A stretch of 64,000 bases of DNA, taken from Pseudomonas syringae. GTDB taxonomy: Bacteria > Pseudomonadota > Gammaproteobacteria > Pseudomonadales > Pseudomonadaceae. This document shows, piece after piece, positions 8,034-17,011 of the stretch (the first letter of the stretch is position 1; every line of letters begins with the position of its first letter). The notes below the pieces were generated by a model. That model was not told the DNA's origin and searched no databases. It saw only the letters and a list, made by a program, of their open reading frames with translations. The stretch spans positions 124,001 to 188,000 of the forward strand of contig NZ_WKEQ01000002.1 of the NCBI RefSeq assembly GCF_021605415.1. Direction: 5' to 3'. The position numbers and the translations under genes are program-made.

Positions 8034-9722
8034 ATGCAACCTGATTTCTGGAATGACAAACGCCCTGCGGGCGTACCCCTGGACATCGACATGGCTGAAT
8101 TCAAGTCGGTGATCGAGGTGTTCGAGCGTTCCTGCAAGAAATTCGCCGATCGCCCGGCCTTCAGCAACATGGGCGTGACCCTGACCTACGCTGAACTTGA
8201 ACGCCAGAGCGCTGCGTTCGCCGGTTATCTGCAAGCCCACACCGACCTGGTGCCCGGGGATCGCATCGCGGTGCAGTTGCCCAACGTGCTGCATTACCCG
8301 ATTGCCGTATTCGGTGCCTTGCGCGCCGGGCTGATCGTGGTCAACACCAATCCGCTGTACACCGCGCGCGAGATGCGCCATCAGTTCAAGGATTCCGGTG
8401 CCCGTGCATTGGTGTACTTGAACCTGTTCGGGCAGAAGGTTCAGGAAGTGCTTGCGGACACTGATATCCAATATCTGATCGAAGCGAAGATGGGCGACTT
8501 GATGCCCGCCGCCAAGGGCTGGCTGGTCAACACCGTGGTCAGCAAGGTCAAGAAACTGGTGCCGGCGTATTCGCTGCCCCAGGCGATTTGTTTCAAGAGC
8601 GCTTTGCGCATGGGCCGGGGGCTTGGCATCAAGCCGTTGAAGGTCGGCCTCGATGACATCGCTGTCCTGCAATACACCGGCGGCACTACCGGGCTGGCCA
8701 AGGGCGCGATGCTGACCCACGGCAATCTGGTCGCCAATATGCAGCAAGTACGCGCCTGCATGGCGCAGACCAGCAGCGACGGCCAGCCGCTGATTCGTGA
8801 AGGCCAGGAAGTGATGATCGCGCCGCTGCCGCTGTACCACATCTATGCGTTCACGGCGAACTGCATGTGCATGATGGTTTCCGGCAACCACAACGTACTG
8901 ATCAGCAATCCCCGGGACATCGGAGCCTTCATCAAGGAGCTGAAAAACTGGCGGTTCTCGGCGTTGCTGGGGCTGAATACGCTGTTTGTCGCGCTGATGG
9001 AGCATCCGGACTTCAAGACCCTGGATTTCTCCACGCTGAAACTCACCAACTCCGGCGGCACCGCGCTGGTCAAAGCCACCGCCGAACGCTGGGAGCAGCT
9101 CACCGGTTGTCGCATCACTGAAGGTTACGGCCTGACCGAGACCTCGCCGGTGGCCTGCACCAATCCCTACGGTGAGCTGTCACGACTCGGCACGGTCGGC
9201 CTGCCGGTGCCTGGCACGCTGCTGAAAGTCATCAACGACGATGGCTCCGAGCTGCCGATGGGCGAGCGGGGCGAGTTGTGCATCAAGGGCCCGCAGATCA
9301 TGAAGGGTTACTGGCAGAAACCCGAAGCCACCGCCGAAGTGCTGGATGCCGAAGGCTGGTTCAAGTCCGGCGACATCGCAGTGATTGACCCCGACGGTTT
9401 CGTGCGCATTGTCGATCGCAAGAAAGACATGATCATCGTCTCCGGTTTCAACGTGTACCCGAACGAGATCGAAGACGTGGTGATGGCTCACCCGAAAGTT
9501 GCCAACTGCGCAGTGATCGGCGTGCCGGACGAACGTTCGGGGGAGGCGGTGAAGCTGTTTGTGGTCGCCCGGGAAACCGGTGTCAGCCTGGAAGAGCTCA
9601 AGGCCTACTGCAAAGAAAACTTCACGGCCTACAAAGTGCCGAAGCACATTGTCTTGCGTGAGTCGTTGCCGATGACCCCTGTAGGGAAAATTCTACGGCG
9701 TGAGTTGCGCGACACCGCCTGA
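8034..9722 (+). CDS. fadD2: Long-chain fatty-acid--CoA ligase FadD2
   Basis: 562-aa acyl-adenylate-forming enzyme that activates fatty acids to acyl-CoA with ATP at the inner membrane. Core motifs: P-loop-like YTGGTTGLAKGAMLTH (about residue 213), GYGLTETSP (about 363), GWFKSGDIAVID (about 442), and the C-terminal Lys in PVGKILRREL. ATG 8034 is preceded by AAAGAGGACAAG. It lies 346 bp upstream of a close paralogue in the conserved fadD2-fadD1 order of pseudomonads. Substrate chain-length preference cannot be read from sequence. Confidence 0.93.
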   Translation: MQPDFWNDKRPAGVPLDIDMAEFKSVIEVFERSCKKFADRPAFSNMGVTLTYAELERQSAAFAGYLQAHTDLVPGDRIAVQLPNVLHYPIAVFGALRAGLIVVNTNPLYTAREMRHQFKDSGARALVYLNLFGQKVQEVLADTDIQYLIEAKMGDLMPAAKGWLVNTVVSKVKKLVPAYSLPQAICFKSALRMGRGLGIKPLKVGLDDIAVLQYTGGTTGLAKGAMLTHGNLVANMQQVRACMAQTSSDGQPLIREGQEVMIAPLPLYHIYAFTANCMCMMVSGNHNVLISNPRDIGAFIKELKNWRFSALLGLNTLFVALMEHPDFKTLDFSTLKLTNSGGTALVKATAERWEQLTGCRITEGYGLTETSPVACTNPYGELSRLGTVGLPVPGTLLKVINDDGSELPMGERGELCIKGPQIMKGYWQKPEATAEVLDAEGWFKSGDIAVIDPDGFVRIVDRKKDMIIVSGFNVYPNEIEDVVMAHPKVANCAVIGVPDERSGEAVKLFVVARETGVSLEELKAYCKENFTAYKVPKHIVLRESLPMTPVGKILRRELRDTA

Positions 9723-9736
9723 CCGTTGAAAGCGAA

Positions 9737-9815
9737 GAGACCGCAGCCTTCGGCAGCTTCTACAAGGGAACACATGACCCCTGTAGGCGCTGCCGGAGGC
9801 TGCGGTCTTTTGTTT
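9737..9815. terminator. Long inverted repeat after fadD2, probable terminator
   Basis: Two facing copies of the GCAGCC..GGC dispersed repeat form a long imperfect stem (AGACCGCAGCCTTCGGCAGC against GCTGCCGGAGGCTGCGGTCT) ending in TTTTG. The rest of the 346-bp gap to fadD1 is AT-richer and presumably holds the fadD1 promoter; no further gene is seen. Confidence 0.7.
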
Positions 9816-10068
9816 TCACCCCGATATTTCAGGCCTTTCAGCGACATCTAGGATCTTTGCTCTAAAATGACTGCTAGAAAGTCTTGAGTCACCAAAATGA
9901 CCGATTGGATCGTTTTTGGCTCTGGTCGACCCATTCCAAAGCTGCTACTCTCGGCGCGCTTTGGGACTTCTCGGCCTTGAATCGAAGCCAGATTCACCCT
10001 AAAACAAACACCAATAATAATCGCATCAAATGCGGTGCTGAATTCGCGTTGCTGAGGAGTGGGCTTCC

Positions 10069-11766
10069 ATGAACGAAGACTTTTGGAAGGATAAGTACCC
10101 TGCTGGAATTGCTGCCGACATCAATCCAGACGAGTATCCGAATATTCAGGCTGTGTTGAAGCAATCCTGCCAACGCTTCGCCGATAAACCGGCGTTCAGC
10201 AACCTGGGCAAGACAATCACGTACGGTGAACTGTACGAGTTGTCGGGTGCCTTTGCCGCATATCTGCAGCAGCATACCGATTTGCAGCCCGGTGATCGAA
10301 TCGCCGTGCAGTTGCCCAACGTGTTGCAGTACCCGGTTGCCGTGTTCGGTGCGATCCGCGCCGGCCTGATCGTGGTCAACACTAACCCGCTGTACACCGC
10401 GCGGGAAATGGAACATCAATTCAACGACTCCGGTGCGAAAGCGCTGGTGTGCCTGGCGAACATGGCGCACTTGGCTGAAGCCGTGGTGCCGAAAACCGGC
10501 GTCAAGCACATCATCGTCACCGAAGTTGCCGACCTGCTGCCGCCGATCAAGCGCCTGCTGATCAACAGCGTCATCAAATACGTGAAAAAAATGGTGCCGG
10601 CTTATCACCTGCCCAAAGCCGTCAAGTTCAACGACGTGCTGAATAAAGGCCAGGGCCAGCCTGTCGCCGAAGCCAATCCGCACAGCGGTGATGTCGCGGT
10701 GCTGCAATACACCGGCGGCACCACAGGCGTTGCCAAAGGCGCGATGCTGACCCACCGCAACCTCGTCGCCAACATGTTGCAGTGCAAGGCGCTGATGGGT
10801 TCCAACCTCAATGAAGGTTGCGAAATCCTCATCACGCCGCTGCCGCTCTACCACATCTATGCGTTCACCTTTCATTGCATGGCGATGATGCTGATCGGCA
10901 ACCACAACGTCCTGATCAGCAACCCGCGTGATCTGCCGGCGATGGTCAAGGAACTGTCGAAGTGGAAGTTCAGCGGGTTCGTTGGCTTGAACACGCTGTT
11001 CGTGGCGCTGTGCAACAACGAAGCCTTCCGCAAACTGGACTTCTCTGCATTGAAAGTCACCCTGTCCGGCGGCATGGCCCTGCAACTGGCAGCGGCCGAA
11101 CGCTGGAAAGCGGTCACTGGTTGCGCCATCTGCGAAGGTTACGGCATGACCGAAACCAGTCCGGTGGCCACGGTCAATCCGATCCAGCACATCCAGATCG
11201 GCACCATCGGCATCCCGGTGCCGTCGACCCTGTGCAAAATCATCGACGATGCCGGCGTTGAACAGCCGTTGGGCGAGATCGGCGAATTGTGCGTGAAGGG
11301 GCCGCAAGTCATGAAGGGCTACTGGCAGCGTCAGGAAGCCACCGACGAAATGCTCGACAGCGAAGGCTGGCTCAAGACCGGTGACATCGCGCTGATCCAG
11401 CCGGATGGCTTCATGCGCATCGTCGACCGCAAGAAAGACATGATTCTGGTCTCCGGTTTCAACGTCTACCCGAACGAACTGGAAGACGTGCTGGCAACCC
11501 TGCCGGGCGTGTTGCAGTGCGCGGCGATTGGTGTGCCGGACGAGAAGTCGGGGGAGGCGATCAAGATTTTCATCGTCGCCAAACCGGGCGTCACGCTGAC
11601 CAAGGAAACCGTGATGGAGCACATGCGCGCCAACGTCACTGGCTACAAGGTGCCGCGTTCGGTGGAATTCCGCGATGCGTTGCCGACGACCAACGTTGGC
11701 AAGATTCTGCGACGAGAATTGCGCGATGAAGAATTGAAAAAGATCAAGGCGAAGAGCGCCGCATAA
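10069..11766 (+). CDS. fadD1: Long-chain fatty-acid--CoA ligase FadD1
   Basis: 565-aa paralogue of the preceding enzyme, with the same motifs: YTGGTTGVAKGAMLTH, GYGMTETSP, GWLKTGDIALI and a C-terminal NVGKILRREL containing the adenylation lysine. A GAGGAGTGGG ribosome site precedes ATG 10069. Expected role: vectorial activation of exogenous long-chain fatty acids for beta-oxidation. It has its own upstream region and a very strong terminator, so it can be expressed independently of fadD2. Confidence 0.94.
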   Translation: MNEDFWKDKYPAGIAADINPDEYPNIQAVLKQSCQRFADKPAFSNLGKTITYGELYELSGAFAAYLQQHTDLQPGDRIAVQLPNVLQYPVAVFGAIRAGLIVVNTNPLYTAREMEHQFNDSGAKALVCLANMAHLAEAVVPKTGVKHIIVTEVADLLPPIKRLLINSVIKYVKKMVPAYHLPKAVKFNDVLNKGQGQPVAEANPHSGDVAVLQYTGGTTGVAKGAMLTHRNLVANMLQCKALMGSNLNEGCEILITPLPLYHIYAFTFHCMAMMLIGNHNVLISNPRDLPAMVKELSKWKFSGFVGLNTLFVALCNNEAFRKLDFSALKVTLSGGMALQLAAAERWKAVTGCAICEGYGMTETSPVATVNPIQHIQIGTIGIPVPSTLCKIIDDAGVEQPLGEIGELCVKGPQVMKGYWQRQEATDEMLDSEGWLKTGDIALIQPDGFMRIVDRKKDMILVSGFNVYPNELEDVLATLPGVLQCAAIGVPDEKSGEAIKIFIVAKPGVTLTKETVMEHMRANVTGYKVPRSVEFRDALPTTNVGKILRRELRDEELKKIKAKSAA

Positions 11767-11778
11767 CAAGAAGGTCAG

Positions 11779-11825
11779 AAGATCGTCCGAACGTGGCCCG
11801 AGCCTGCGTTCGGACGATCTTTTGC
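11779..11825 (+). terminator. Strong rho-independent terminator after fadD1
   Basis: Perfect 15-bp stem AAGATCGTCCGAACG / CGTTCGGACGATCTT with a 12-nt loop, followed by TTTGCTTT. Confidence 0.9.
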
Positions 11826-11826
11826 T

Positions 11827-12204
11827 TTATTGACGAAACGGCGCGAAATTCACGTTGGTGCCCGCCGGACGCATGTCCTGCAGGTACGAATCCTTGTCCG
11901 CGCTCAATTCCAGGCTCAACGCCGCCTTGCGCTTGCCTTCATTGCGAATCACTAGCCCTTCGAGCTTCTCGCGCAGAAACACGGTCGGCACTTTCAGGTG
12001 GATCAGTTCATCCGTGGCCGGCGTGTGCATCAACAGGTGAATCCACTCGTATTGGCCCACCGCCAGCCGCGTTACCGGAAGGTCGAACCACCAAATGTTG
12101 CGGTTGCGGTTCAGCTCGGCGAAGTGGCAGTTGTTGACGCCGAGCACGGCGCCGCCCAGTTCCTGGTTTCTGCGGGCGATGGCGAGCTTTTTATCGAGTT
12201 TCAT
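11827..12204 (-). CDS. Conserved hypothetical protein
   Basis: 125-aa protein beginning MKLDKKLAIARRNQELGG, with NIWWFDLPVTRL and a long amphipathic second half (VPTVFLREKLEGLVIRNEGK). No signal peptide, membrane helix or catalytic motif is evident and I do not recognise the family. ATG 12204 is preceded by GCAGGAA at suitable spacing; the longer upstream frame overlaps the CsbD gene antisense and is not used. It is convergent with fadD1 and its stop abuts the fadD1 terminator. Confidence 0.7.
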   Translation of the reverse strand: MKLDKKLAIARRNQELGGAVLGVNNCHFAELNRNRNIWWFDLPVTRLAVGQYEWIHLLMHTPATDELIHLKVPTVFLREKLEGLVIRNEGKRKAALSLELSADKDSYLQDMRPAGTNVNFAPFRQ

Positions 12205-12403
12205 AACATTCCTGCGGGGATCGGGTCTTCGGCGCCTCGCGCCAATAGGTTGCGCATTCTCAAGGCTAAGCCTGCAAACATAAAGCGCAACCTGCGCGCA
12301 GCGACGAAATGAGCGGCGAAATAAATGAAACTTGCGTTGCAGGCGGCCAGTCAACCGTTTCGTACAGACTTTCCTGTCCGCTAAACGATCCAGGAGAAAC
12401 ACC

Positions 12404-12595
12404 ATGGGTAGCACCAGCGATAAAGTGAAAGGCATGGCCAACGAAGCTGCCGGCAACGTCAAGCAAGGCGTGGGCAAGGCTGTCGACAACGATAAAATGC
12501 GCGCTGAAGGCGTGGTGCAAGAGAAAAAAGGTGAAGCCCAGCAAGCGGTGGGTAAAGCCAAGGACGCAGTGAAAAAAGGCGTCGACAAGGCTTGA
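12404..12595 (+). CDS. CsbD family stress protein
   Basis: 63-aa hydrophilic, Lys/Ala-rich protein: [20 protein letters not shown], then [17 protein letters not shown], the duplicated CsbD motif. CsbD-like proteins are general-stress proteins (sigma-B controlled in Bacillus); in pseudomonads the exact role is unclear. CAGGAGAAAC gives a strong ribosome site before ATG 12404. Single gene, closed by its own terminator. Confidence 0.9.
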   Translation: MGSTSDKVKGMANEAAGNVKQGVGKAVDNDKMRAEGVVQEKKGEAQQAVGKAKDAVKKGVDKA

Positions 12596-12620
12596 TCCAG
12601 CCTTGAACGAATGACTGCAG

Positions 12621-12645
12621 CGGCCATCCAAGGATGGCCGTTTTT
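12621..12645 (+). terminator. Rho-independent terminator
   Basis: Perfect CGGCCATCC-AA-GGATGGCCG stem followed by TTTTTG, just after the CsbD gene. Confidence 0.92.
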
Positions 12646-12771
12646 GTGTCATTGACTGGCATTCATTGATGAAAGTGTTTCAAAGTCGCCAGGTTGGGCT
12701 ACTTTGATGAGAGAAAACGGCCCCTGAGTCGCCACGACTTCGAACCTGTTCTGCGGCGAAAGGAGACGCGA

Positions 12772-13728
12772 ATGATTTTCCCGAACATGAAAGGTCTGCC
12801 CCTGCACCGGGTAATGGTGCGCACGGTCACCGAATTCGTTGACGACGAGATGTCGACCTACGCCTCGGCACTGGCCTACCAGATGCTGTTCTCGCTGTTC
12901 CCCTTCATTCTGTTCCTGATCGCCCTGATCGGTTTCCTGCACTTGCCTGATTTTTTTTCCTGGTTGCGCCTGCAATCGGAGCTGGTCTTGCCGCCTCAGG
13001 CACTGGAGCAGGTCAATCCGGTGATCGACCAGTTGCAGCAATCGAAGGGTGGCTTGCTCTCGGTCGGTATTGTTATCGCTCTGTACACGGCTTCCGCCGG
13101 TGTACGGTTGATGATGAGCGCGATGAACGCCGCGTATGACGTGGTTGAAGGCCGCCCGCTGTGGAAGCGTTTTCCGCTGTCGATCGTGTACACCGTCGGC
13201 ATTGCCGGCATGTTGCTGATCGCCGCCGCACTGATGGTGCTCGGGCCGCAGGTCATGGGCTGGATCGCCGCGCAGGTGGGGCTGGAAAACTTCATTGTCA
13301 CCGTGTGGACGATTGCGCGCTGGCCGGCCATCGTGATTTTGATGATGATCGCGGTCGCACTGATCTACTACGTGATGCCCGATGTCAAACAGGAGTTTCG
13401 CTTCATCACGCCGGGTTCAGTGTTGGCGGTGATGGTGTGGATCATCGCTTCGTTGGGATTTGCGTTTTACGTGAAGACGTTTGCCAACTACAACGCGATG
13501 TATGGCAGCATCGGGGCAATCATCGTGCTGTTGCTGTATTTCTACATTTCCGCCGCCGTGCTGCTACTCGGGGCTGAGATGAATGCGGTGATCGAGCACA
13601 TGTCCAACGAGGGCAAGGATTCGGGCGAGAAAGTCCCCGGTGAACTCGGCGAGCATCCCAAACAACACGTTTCCGGCCTTGGACGCGATCACTCGCTGGC
13701 ACCGGATACTGACGAAGCCCGACCATGA
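12772..13728 (+). CDS. YihY/BrkB-family inner-membrane protein
   Basis: 318-aa polytopic protein with about six hydrophobic helices. Family hallmarks: the N-terminal [18 protein letters not shown], a central [15 protein letters not shown], and [24 protein letters not shown] near the C-terminus, followed by a hydrophilic tail. ATG 12772 is preceded by AAAGGAGACGC. Once described as ribonuclease BN or a virulence factor, the family's function is really unknown, possibly transport. The last four bases overlap the start of def. Confidence 0.9.
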   Translation: MIFPNMKGLPLHRVMVRTVTEFVDDEMSTYASALAYQMLFSLFPFILFLIALIGFLHLPDFFSWLRLQSELVLPPQALEQVNPVIDQLQQSKGGLLSVGIVIALYTASAGVRLMMSAMNAAYDVVEGRPLWKRFPLSIVYTVGIAGMLLIAAALMVLGPQVMGWIAAQVGLENFIVTVWTIARWPAIVILMMIAVALIYYVMPDVKQEFRFITPGSVLAVMVWIIASLGFAFYVKTFANYNAMYGSIGAIIVLLLYFYISAAVLLLGAEMNAVIEHMSNEGKDSGEKVPGELGEHPKQHVSGLGRDHSLAPDTDEARP

Positions 13729-14264
13729 TCCGTGAAATCCTGAAAATGGGCGATGAGCGCTTGCTGCGCATCGCTCCGCCCGTACCACCGGAAATGTTCG
13801 ACAGCCCTGAACTGTGGCAACTGATCGACGACATGTTCCAGACCATGGAAAGTGTCGGCGGGGTTGGGCTCGCGGCGCCGCAGATCGGCGTCGACCTGCA
13901 ACTGGTGATCTTCGGTTTCGAGCACAGCGAACGTTATCCGGACGCCGAAGCGGTGCCACAGACGATCCTGATCAATCCGTTGATCACGCCACTGAATCCG
14001 CTGATGGAAGAGGGCTTCGAAGGTTGCCTGTCGGTGCCAGGATTGCGCGGTGCGGTGGAGCGTTATCAGCAGATTCGCTACGAAGGTTTCGACCCCAAGG
14101 GCCAGCCGATCGTGCGGGTCGCTTCAGGCTTTCATGCCCGGGTGGTGCAGCATGAGTGCGATCACTTGATCGGGCGGCTGTACCCTTCGCGCATCAGCGA
14201 TTTCAGCAAGTTCGGGTTTACCGAGGTGATGTTTCCGGATCTTGATCCGGCAGCGGATGATTAA
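13725..14264 (+). CDS. def: Peptide deformylase
   Basis: 179-aa metalloenzyme that removes the formyl group from nascent N-terminal formyl-methionine. All three motifs are present: [10 protein letters not shown] (motif 1), EGCLSVPG (motif 2, Cys metal ligand) and QHECDHLIG (motif 3, two His ligands and catalytic Glu). It overlaps the BrkB-like gene by four bases (ATGA), so translation is probably coupled. The context differs from the usual def-fmt operon, so this is likely a second, accessory deformylase. Confidence 0.93.
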   Translation: MIREILKMGDERLLRIAPPVPPEMFDSPELWQLIDDMFQTMESVGGVGLAAPQIGVDLQLVIFGFEHSERYPDAEAVPQTILINPLITPLNPLMEEGFEGCLSVPGLRGAVERYQQIRYEGFDPKGQPIVRVASGFHARVVQHECDHLIGRLYPSRISDFSKFGFTEVMFPDLDPAADD

Positions 14265-14289
14265 CCGATTTTTTCCATTTCCTGCAGAA

Positions 14290-14392
14290 CCCTGTAGGAG
14301 CAGGGCTTGCCCGCGAACGCGTCAGATCAGTCGACATCAATTTTGGCTGTACCAGCCTCTTCCCGGGCAAGCCCGCTCCCACAGGGGACGGT
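14290..14392. repeat. Facing pair of REP-type palindromes
   Basis: Two inverted copies: GTAGGAGCAGGGCTTGCCCG and CGGGCAAGCCCGCTCCCACA, separated by about 50 bases. The right copy is inside the 3' end of the acetyltransferase gene and encodes its last residues. Confidence 0.85.
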
Positions 14393-14806
14393 TCGCTCCC
14401 GCCCCATTGCGATCATGGGTTTGCTGCGTGCGTAGCGGCTCAGGCGCTCGGCCATTGCGTAGGGCATGTCGGGGTCGGCGGTAAAACCCTGGCGCTCGTA
14501 AAAACTGCGCAGATCGGGATGGCAATACAACCACACCGGCGCTTGCACATCCTTGACCGCCGCCGCGATCAGTTGCGCAGCAATGCCTTTGTTGCGACAG
14601 GCCGGGTCGACAAACAGCCCGGTCAGCCAATGCCCGCCCGCCACCGGCCGCAGGCATAATGCCGCGACGATCCCCTCGCGGCGGGCCACCCACAATTGCG
14701 CCTCGCGCACCGCTTTCATCGATGACTGATGGGCCCGGTAGAACTTGTTCATCAACGGCCAGGACAAGGCGTCGAGTTGATTGAATCGGGTATCGGACAT
14801 GGGCAT
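14327..14806 (-). CDS. GNAT-family N-acetyltransferase
   Basis: 159-aa acetyl-CoA-dependent acetyltransferase. The acetyl-CoA pyrophosphate loop is CRNKGIAAQLIAAA after the beta-4 strand WLTGLFVDP, and LRSFYERQGFT is the usual C-terminal strand/turn. Substrate unknown. Start MPMSD at 14806 (or the second Met at 14800). The final ~20 residues (GSGLAREEAG region) are encoded by a REP palindrome, so the natural C-terminus was probably shorter and has been extended by repeat insertion. Confidence 0.85.
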   Translation of the reverse strand: MPMSDTRFNQLDALSWPLMNKFYRAHQSSMKAVREAQLWVARREGIVAALCLRPVAGGHWLTGLFVDPACRNKGIAAQLIAAAVKDVQAPVWLYCHPDLRSFYERQGFTADPDMPYAMAERLSRYARSKPMIAMGRERTVPCGSGLAREEAGTAKIDVD

Positions 14807-14901
14807 GGCTATGGTTGGGCAAGGTTGGCGATTATAAAAGAACTCACGCGCGCGGATAGGTGTATACCTGATCTGACATCCCCCTGAGTGGAGTCGCGAT
14901 C

Positions 14902-15012
14902 ATGTCAAAAGGTATGGATTCAAAGAAAGCCGCGAAGAAGAAACCCGCCAAGACTGCGATTGAAAAACGCGCGGAGAAAAAAGCCAAAAAACTCGACGTG
15001 TTCGGTCACTGA
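14902..15012 (+). CDS. Small lysine-rich hypothetical protein
   Basis: 36-aa highly basic peptide (MSKGMDSKKAAKKKPAKT, ending KKLDVFGH). A GGAGTCGCGATC stretch gives a GGAG ribosome site before the ATG. Lysine-alanine composition recalls the tails of histone H1-like AlgP proteins and suggests nucleic-acid binding, but this is only compositional. I believe similar small ORFs are annotated in other pseudomonads, though I cannot check. A long inverted repeat follows it. Confidence 0.6.
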   Translation: MSKGMDSKKAAKKKPAKTAIEKRAEKKAKKLDVFGH

Positions 15013-15046
15013 TCCCGGTCTATCAGGAACCCGAATTCACACCCCT

Positions 15047-15117
15047 GTAGGAGCTGCCGAAGGCTGTGATCTTTTGATCTTCAAAATCAAAAGATCACAG
15101 CCTTCGGCAGCTCCTAC
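15047..15117. repeat. Perfect 32-bp inverted repeat (paired dispersed repeats)
   Basis: Arms 15047-15078 and 15086-15117 are exact reverse complements (GTAGGAGCTGCCGAAGGCTG... with AAAAGATCACAGCC...), loop of seven bases. It is a facing pair of the GCAGCC..GGC dispersed repeat and would form a very stable hairpin, possibly ending transcription of the small basic gene. Confidence 0.85.
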
Positions 15118-15240
15118 GCGGCTTTTTTGTTCCGCTGAAACGATTCTTCTGCCAAAAATGCTCATTACTGGCCGACTAGGCCTTGCGCGCCGGGTTGTGC
15201 TGTCTATGCTCAGACGTAACTAACCAAGTCGACCGTATCG

Positions 15241-15541
15241 GTTAGCCAACAGAACTAACGCTGCCAGAGTGCGCAACTAAAGGCACCAAGACACTGTACC
15301 GACAAGGAGCTGTCTTAATAGGGAAGTTATTCGTCATGGGCTGGCCCGTCCACGGGCTATCAAGATAGGGATGTCTTGATTAGGGCGGCGCGATCGCGAC
15401 GCCTGGATTAAACATCATTTATCACCTGACAACTTCCTCCCGTGGAGGAATGCGTGTGCCTGTTCCATGGAACGTTGTGGTGGATCTTGAAAGAACCGAA
15501 ACTTTCCTCAATCAAAAGATCGCGCTAAAGGTGATACAACC
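15241..15541 (+). promoter_or_regulatory. Highly structured leader or sRNA with Rsm/Csr-type GGA hairpins
   Basis: A 300-bp non-coding stretch with at least six consecutive hairpins before the chemoreceptor gene. GACA-AGGAGC-TGTC (15301-15314), AATA-GGGAAGT-TATT (15317-15331), TGGCCCG-TCCA-CGGGCTA (15342-15359), ATCAAGA-TAGGGATG-TCTTGAT (15359-15380), TTCCTCC-CGT-GGAGGAA (15434-15450) and GTTCCATGGAAC (15462-15473). The loops ACAAGGAGCT and ATAGGGATGT closely match the RsmA/RsmE consensus ACANGGANGU presented in a loop. No poly-U tract closes it. The RNA may be a Rsm-controlled 5' leader or a separate Rsm-titrating RNA; no GacA upstream box was found. Confidence 0.45.
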
Positions 15542-16861
15542 ATGTTCAACCTGCACAGCAAGGCTGACCGGCTGGAAGTTCAACGTTGCAACGCTGACTT
15601 GAACGAAGCCAATGCCAGACTCGCGGCGATCAGCCGCTCAATGGCAATGATCGAGTTCTCCCCGGATGGCATCGTGTTGGATGCCAACGAAAATTTCTGC
15701 AAGACCATGGGTTACAGCGCCGGGGATGTACGGGGCAAACACCACCGGATGTTTTGTGAAGAAGCGTTTTACCGCAGCGAGGAATACGCCAGATTGTGGC
15801 GCGATCTGAGTCGCGGCGAACCGGTCAGCGGCACTTTTCTGCGCCTGGACAAAAGCGGCAAGGAAATCTGGCTCGAAGCCAGTTACATGCCGGTGCTCGG
15901 CCCGGATCGCCAAGTCAAAAGTGTGATCAAGGTCGCCTCGGACATTACTGCGCGCATCAACAAGGAGCACGAAGAGGAAAGCATGCTCGCCGCCATTGGT
16001 CGTTCCATGGCGATGATCGAATTCACCCCTGAAGGCAATGTGATCAAGGCCAACGACAACTTCCTGCGCACCATGCAGTATTCGCACAGTGAAATTGTCG
16101 GCCAGCACCACAGCCTGTTTCTCCACCGGGCCGAAGCCGAGTCAGCGCAATACCGCGCGTTCTGGGCGTCGCTTAATCGCGGCGAGTATCACTCCCATCG
16201 TTTCGAACGGCGCAACAAGGCCGGAGAGACGGTGTACCTCGAAGCGTCCTACAACCCGTTGTTCGACGCCAAGGGCCGTCTGTACAAAGTGGTGAAATTC
16301 GCCAGCAACATCACCCATCAAATGACCACGTTGCAGACCGCTGCGGAATCGGCCCACAGCACCTCGGTACAAAACGACGCCTGTGCGCAAAAAGGCTCAC
16401 AGGTTGTTCAGCAAACGGTGCAGATCATTCAGGAAATTTCTCGCGACCTCAACGAAGCGGCGGTGAGCATCGATGCGGTCAGCAAACAGTCGGACATCAT
16501 CGGCACCATCGTCCAGACCATTCGCGGTATTGCCGACCAGACCAATTTGCTGGCACTCAACGCCGCCATCGAAGCGGCGAGGGCGGGCGAGCACGGACGT
16601 GGTTTCGCCGTGGTCGCCGACGAAGTGCGCAGCCTCGCGGCACGCACCAGTCAGGCGACGCTGGAGATCGTCGACGTGGTGCGCAAGAACCATGACTTGT
16701 CCTTGAGCGCGGTGTCGAGCATGCAATCAAGCCTGAGCCGAACGGGATTGGGTGTGGAACTGGCAAATGAAGCGGGGGAGGTGATTCTGGAAATCCAGCA
16801 GGGCTCGCGGCATGTGGTGGATGCGATCAGCCAGTTCAACGAAACGTTGCAACTGAACTGA
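15542..16861 (+). CDS. BdlA-like PAS-PAS methyl-accepting chemotaxis protein
   Basis: 439-aa cytoplasmic chemoreceptor without membrane helices. Two tandem PAS domains (about residues 25-140 and 147-262; the paired phrases [10 protein letters not shown] and [10 protein letters not shown] mark their starts) precede a short MCP signalling domain whose tip is [20 protein letters not shown] then [12 protein letters not shown]. The layout matches BdlA, a redox/c-di-GMP-linked biofilm-dispersion receptor of P. aeruginosa, and a paralogue lies at 37479. AAAGGTGAT precedes ATG 15542. The long structured leader upstream suggests post-transcriptional control. Confidence 0.88.
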   Translation: MFNLHSKADRLEVQRCNADLNEANARLAAISRSMAMIEFSPDGIVLDANENFCKTMGYSAGDVRGKHHRMFCEEAFYRSEEYARLWRDLSRGEPVSGTFLRLDKSGKEIWLEASYMPVLGPDRQVKSVIKVASDITARINKEHEEESMLAAIGRSMAMIEFTPEGNVIKANDNFLRTMQYSHSEIVGQHHSLFLHRAEAESAQYRAFWASLNRGEYHSHRFERRNKAGETVYLEASYNPLFDAKGRLYKVVKFASNITHQMTTLQTAAESAHSTSVQNDACAQKGSQVVQQTVQIIQEISRDLNEAAVSIDAVSKQSDIIGTIVQTIRGIADQTNLLALNAAIEAARAGEHGRGFAVVADEVRSLAARTSQATLEIVDVVRKNHDLSLSAVSSMQSSLSRTGLGVELANEAGEVILEIQQGSRHVVDAISQFNETLQLN

Positions 16862-16894
16862 TCACTCCTACAGGGGGATGCGGTGAACCATTGC

Positions 16895-16998
16895 GGATCC
16901 CTGTAGGAGCGAGCCTGCTCGCGAAATCGCCAACCCATTCAACATCGAGTCGACTGAGCCATCGCTATCGGGGGCAAGCCCGGCTCCTGCAGGTTTCA
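16895..16998. repeat. REP-type palindrome pair
   Basis: CTGTAGGAGCGAGCCTGCTC followed about 60 bases later by the facing partner GGGGGCAAGCCCGGCTCCTG, between the chemoreceptor and the next gene. Confidence 0.8.
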
Positions 16999-17011
16999 TA
17001 CGGCCAGGTAA

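Noticed and set aside
6861..9005. Very long minus-strand open frame running from the hydrolase gene through fadD2
   Set aside because: Only the 6861-7805 part shows family motifs and a ribosome site; the rest is antisense to fadD2 and reflects high GC.
9994..11769. 591-aa minus-strand frame opposite fadD1
   Set aside because: Perfectly antisense to an unmistakable acyl-CoA ligase; His/Asp/Gly-rich composition typical of antisense frames.
15241..15541. Possible c-di-GMP (GEMM) riboswitch before the chemoreceptor
   Set aside because: The conserved GEMM core and tetraloop-receptor pattern are absent; the region fits Rsm-type GGA hairpins better.
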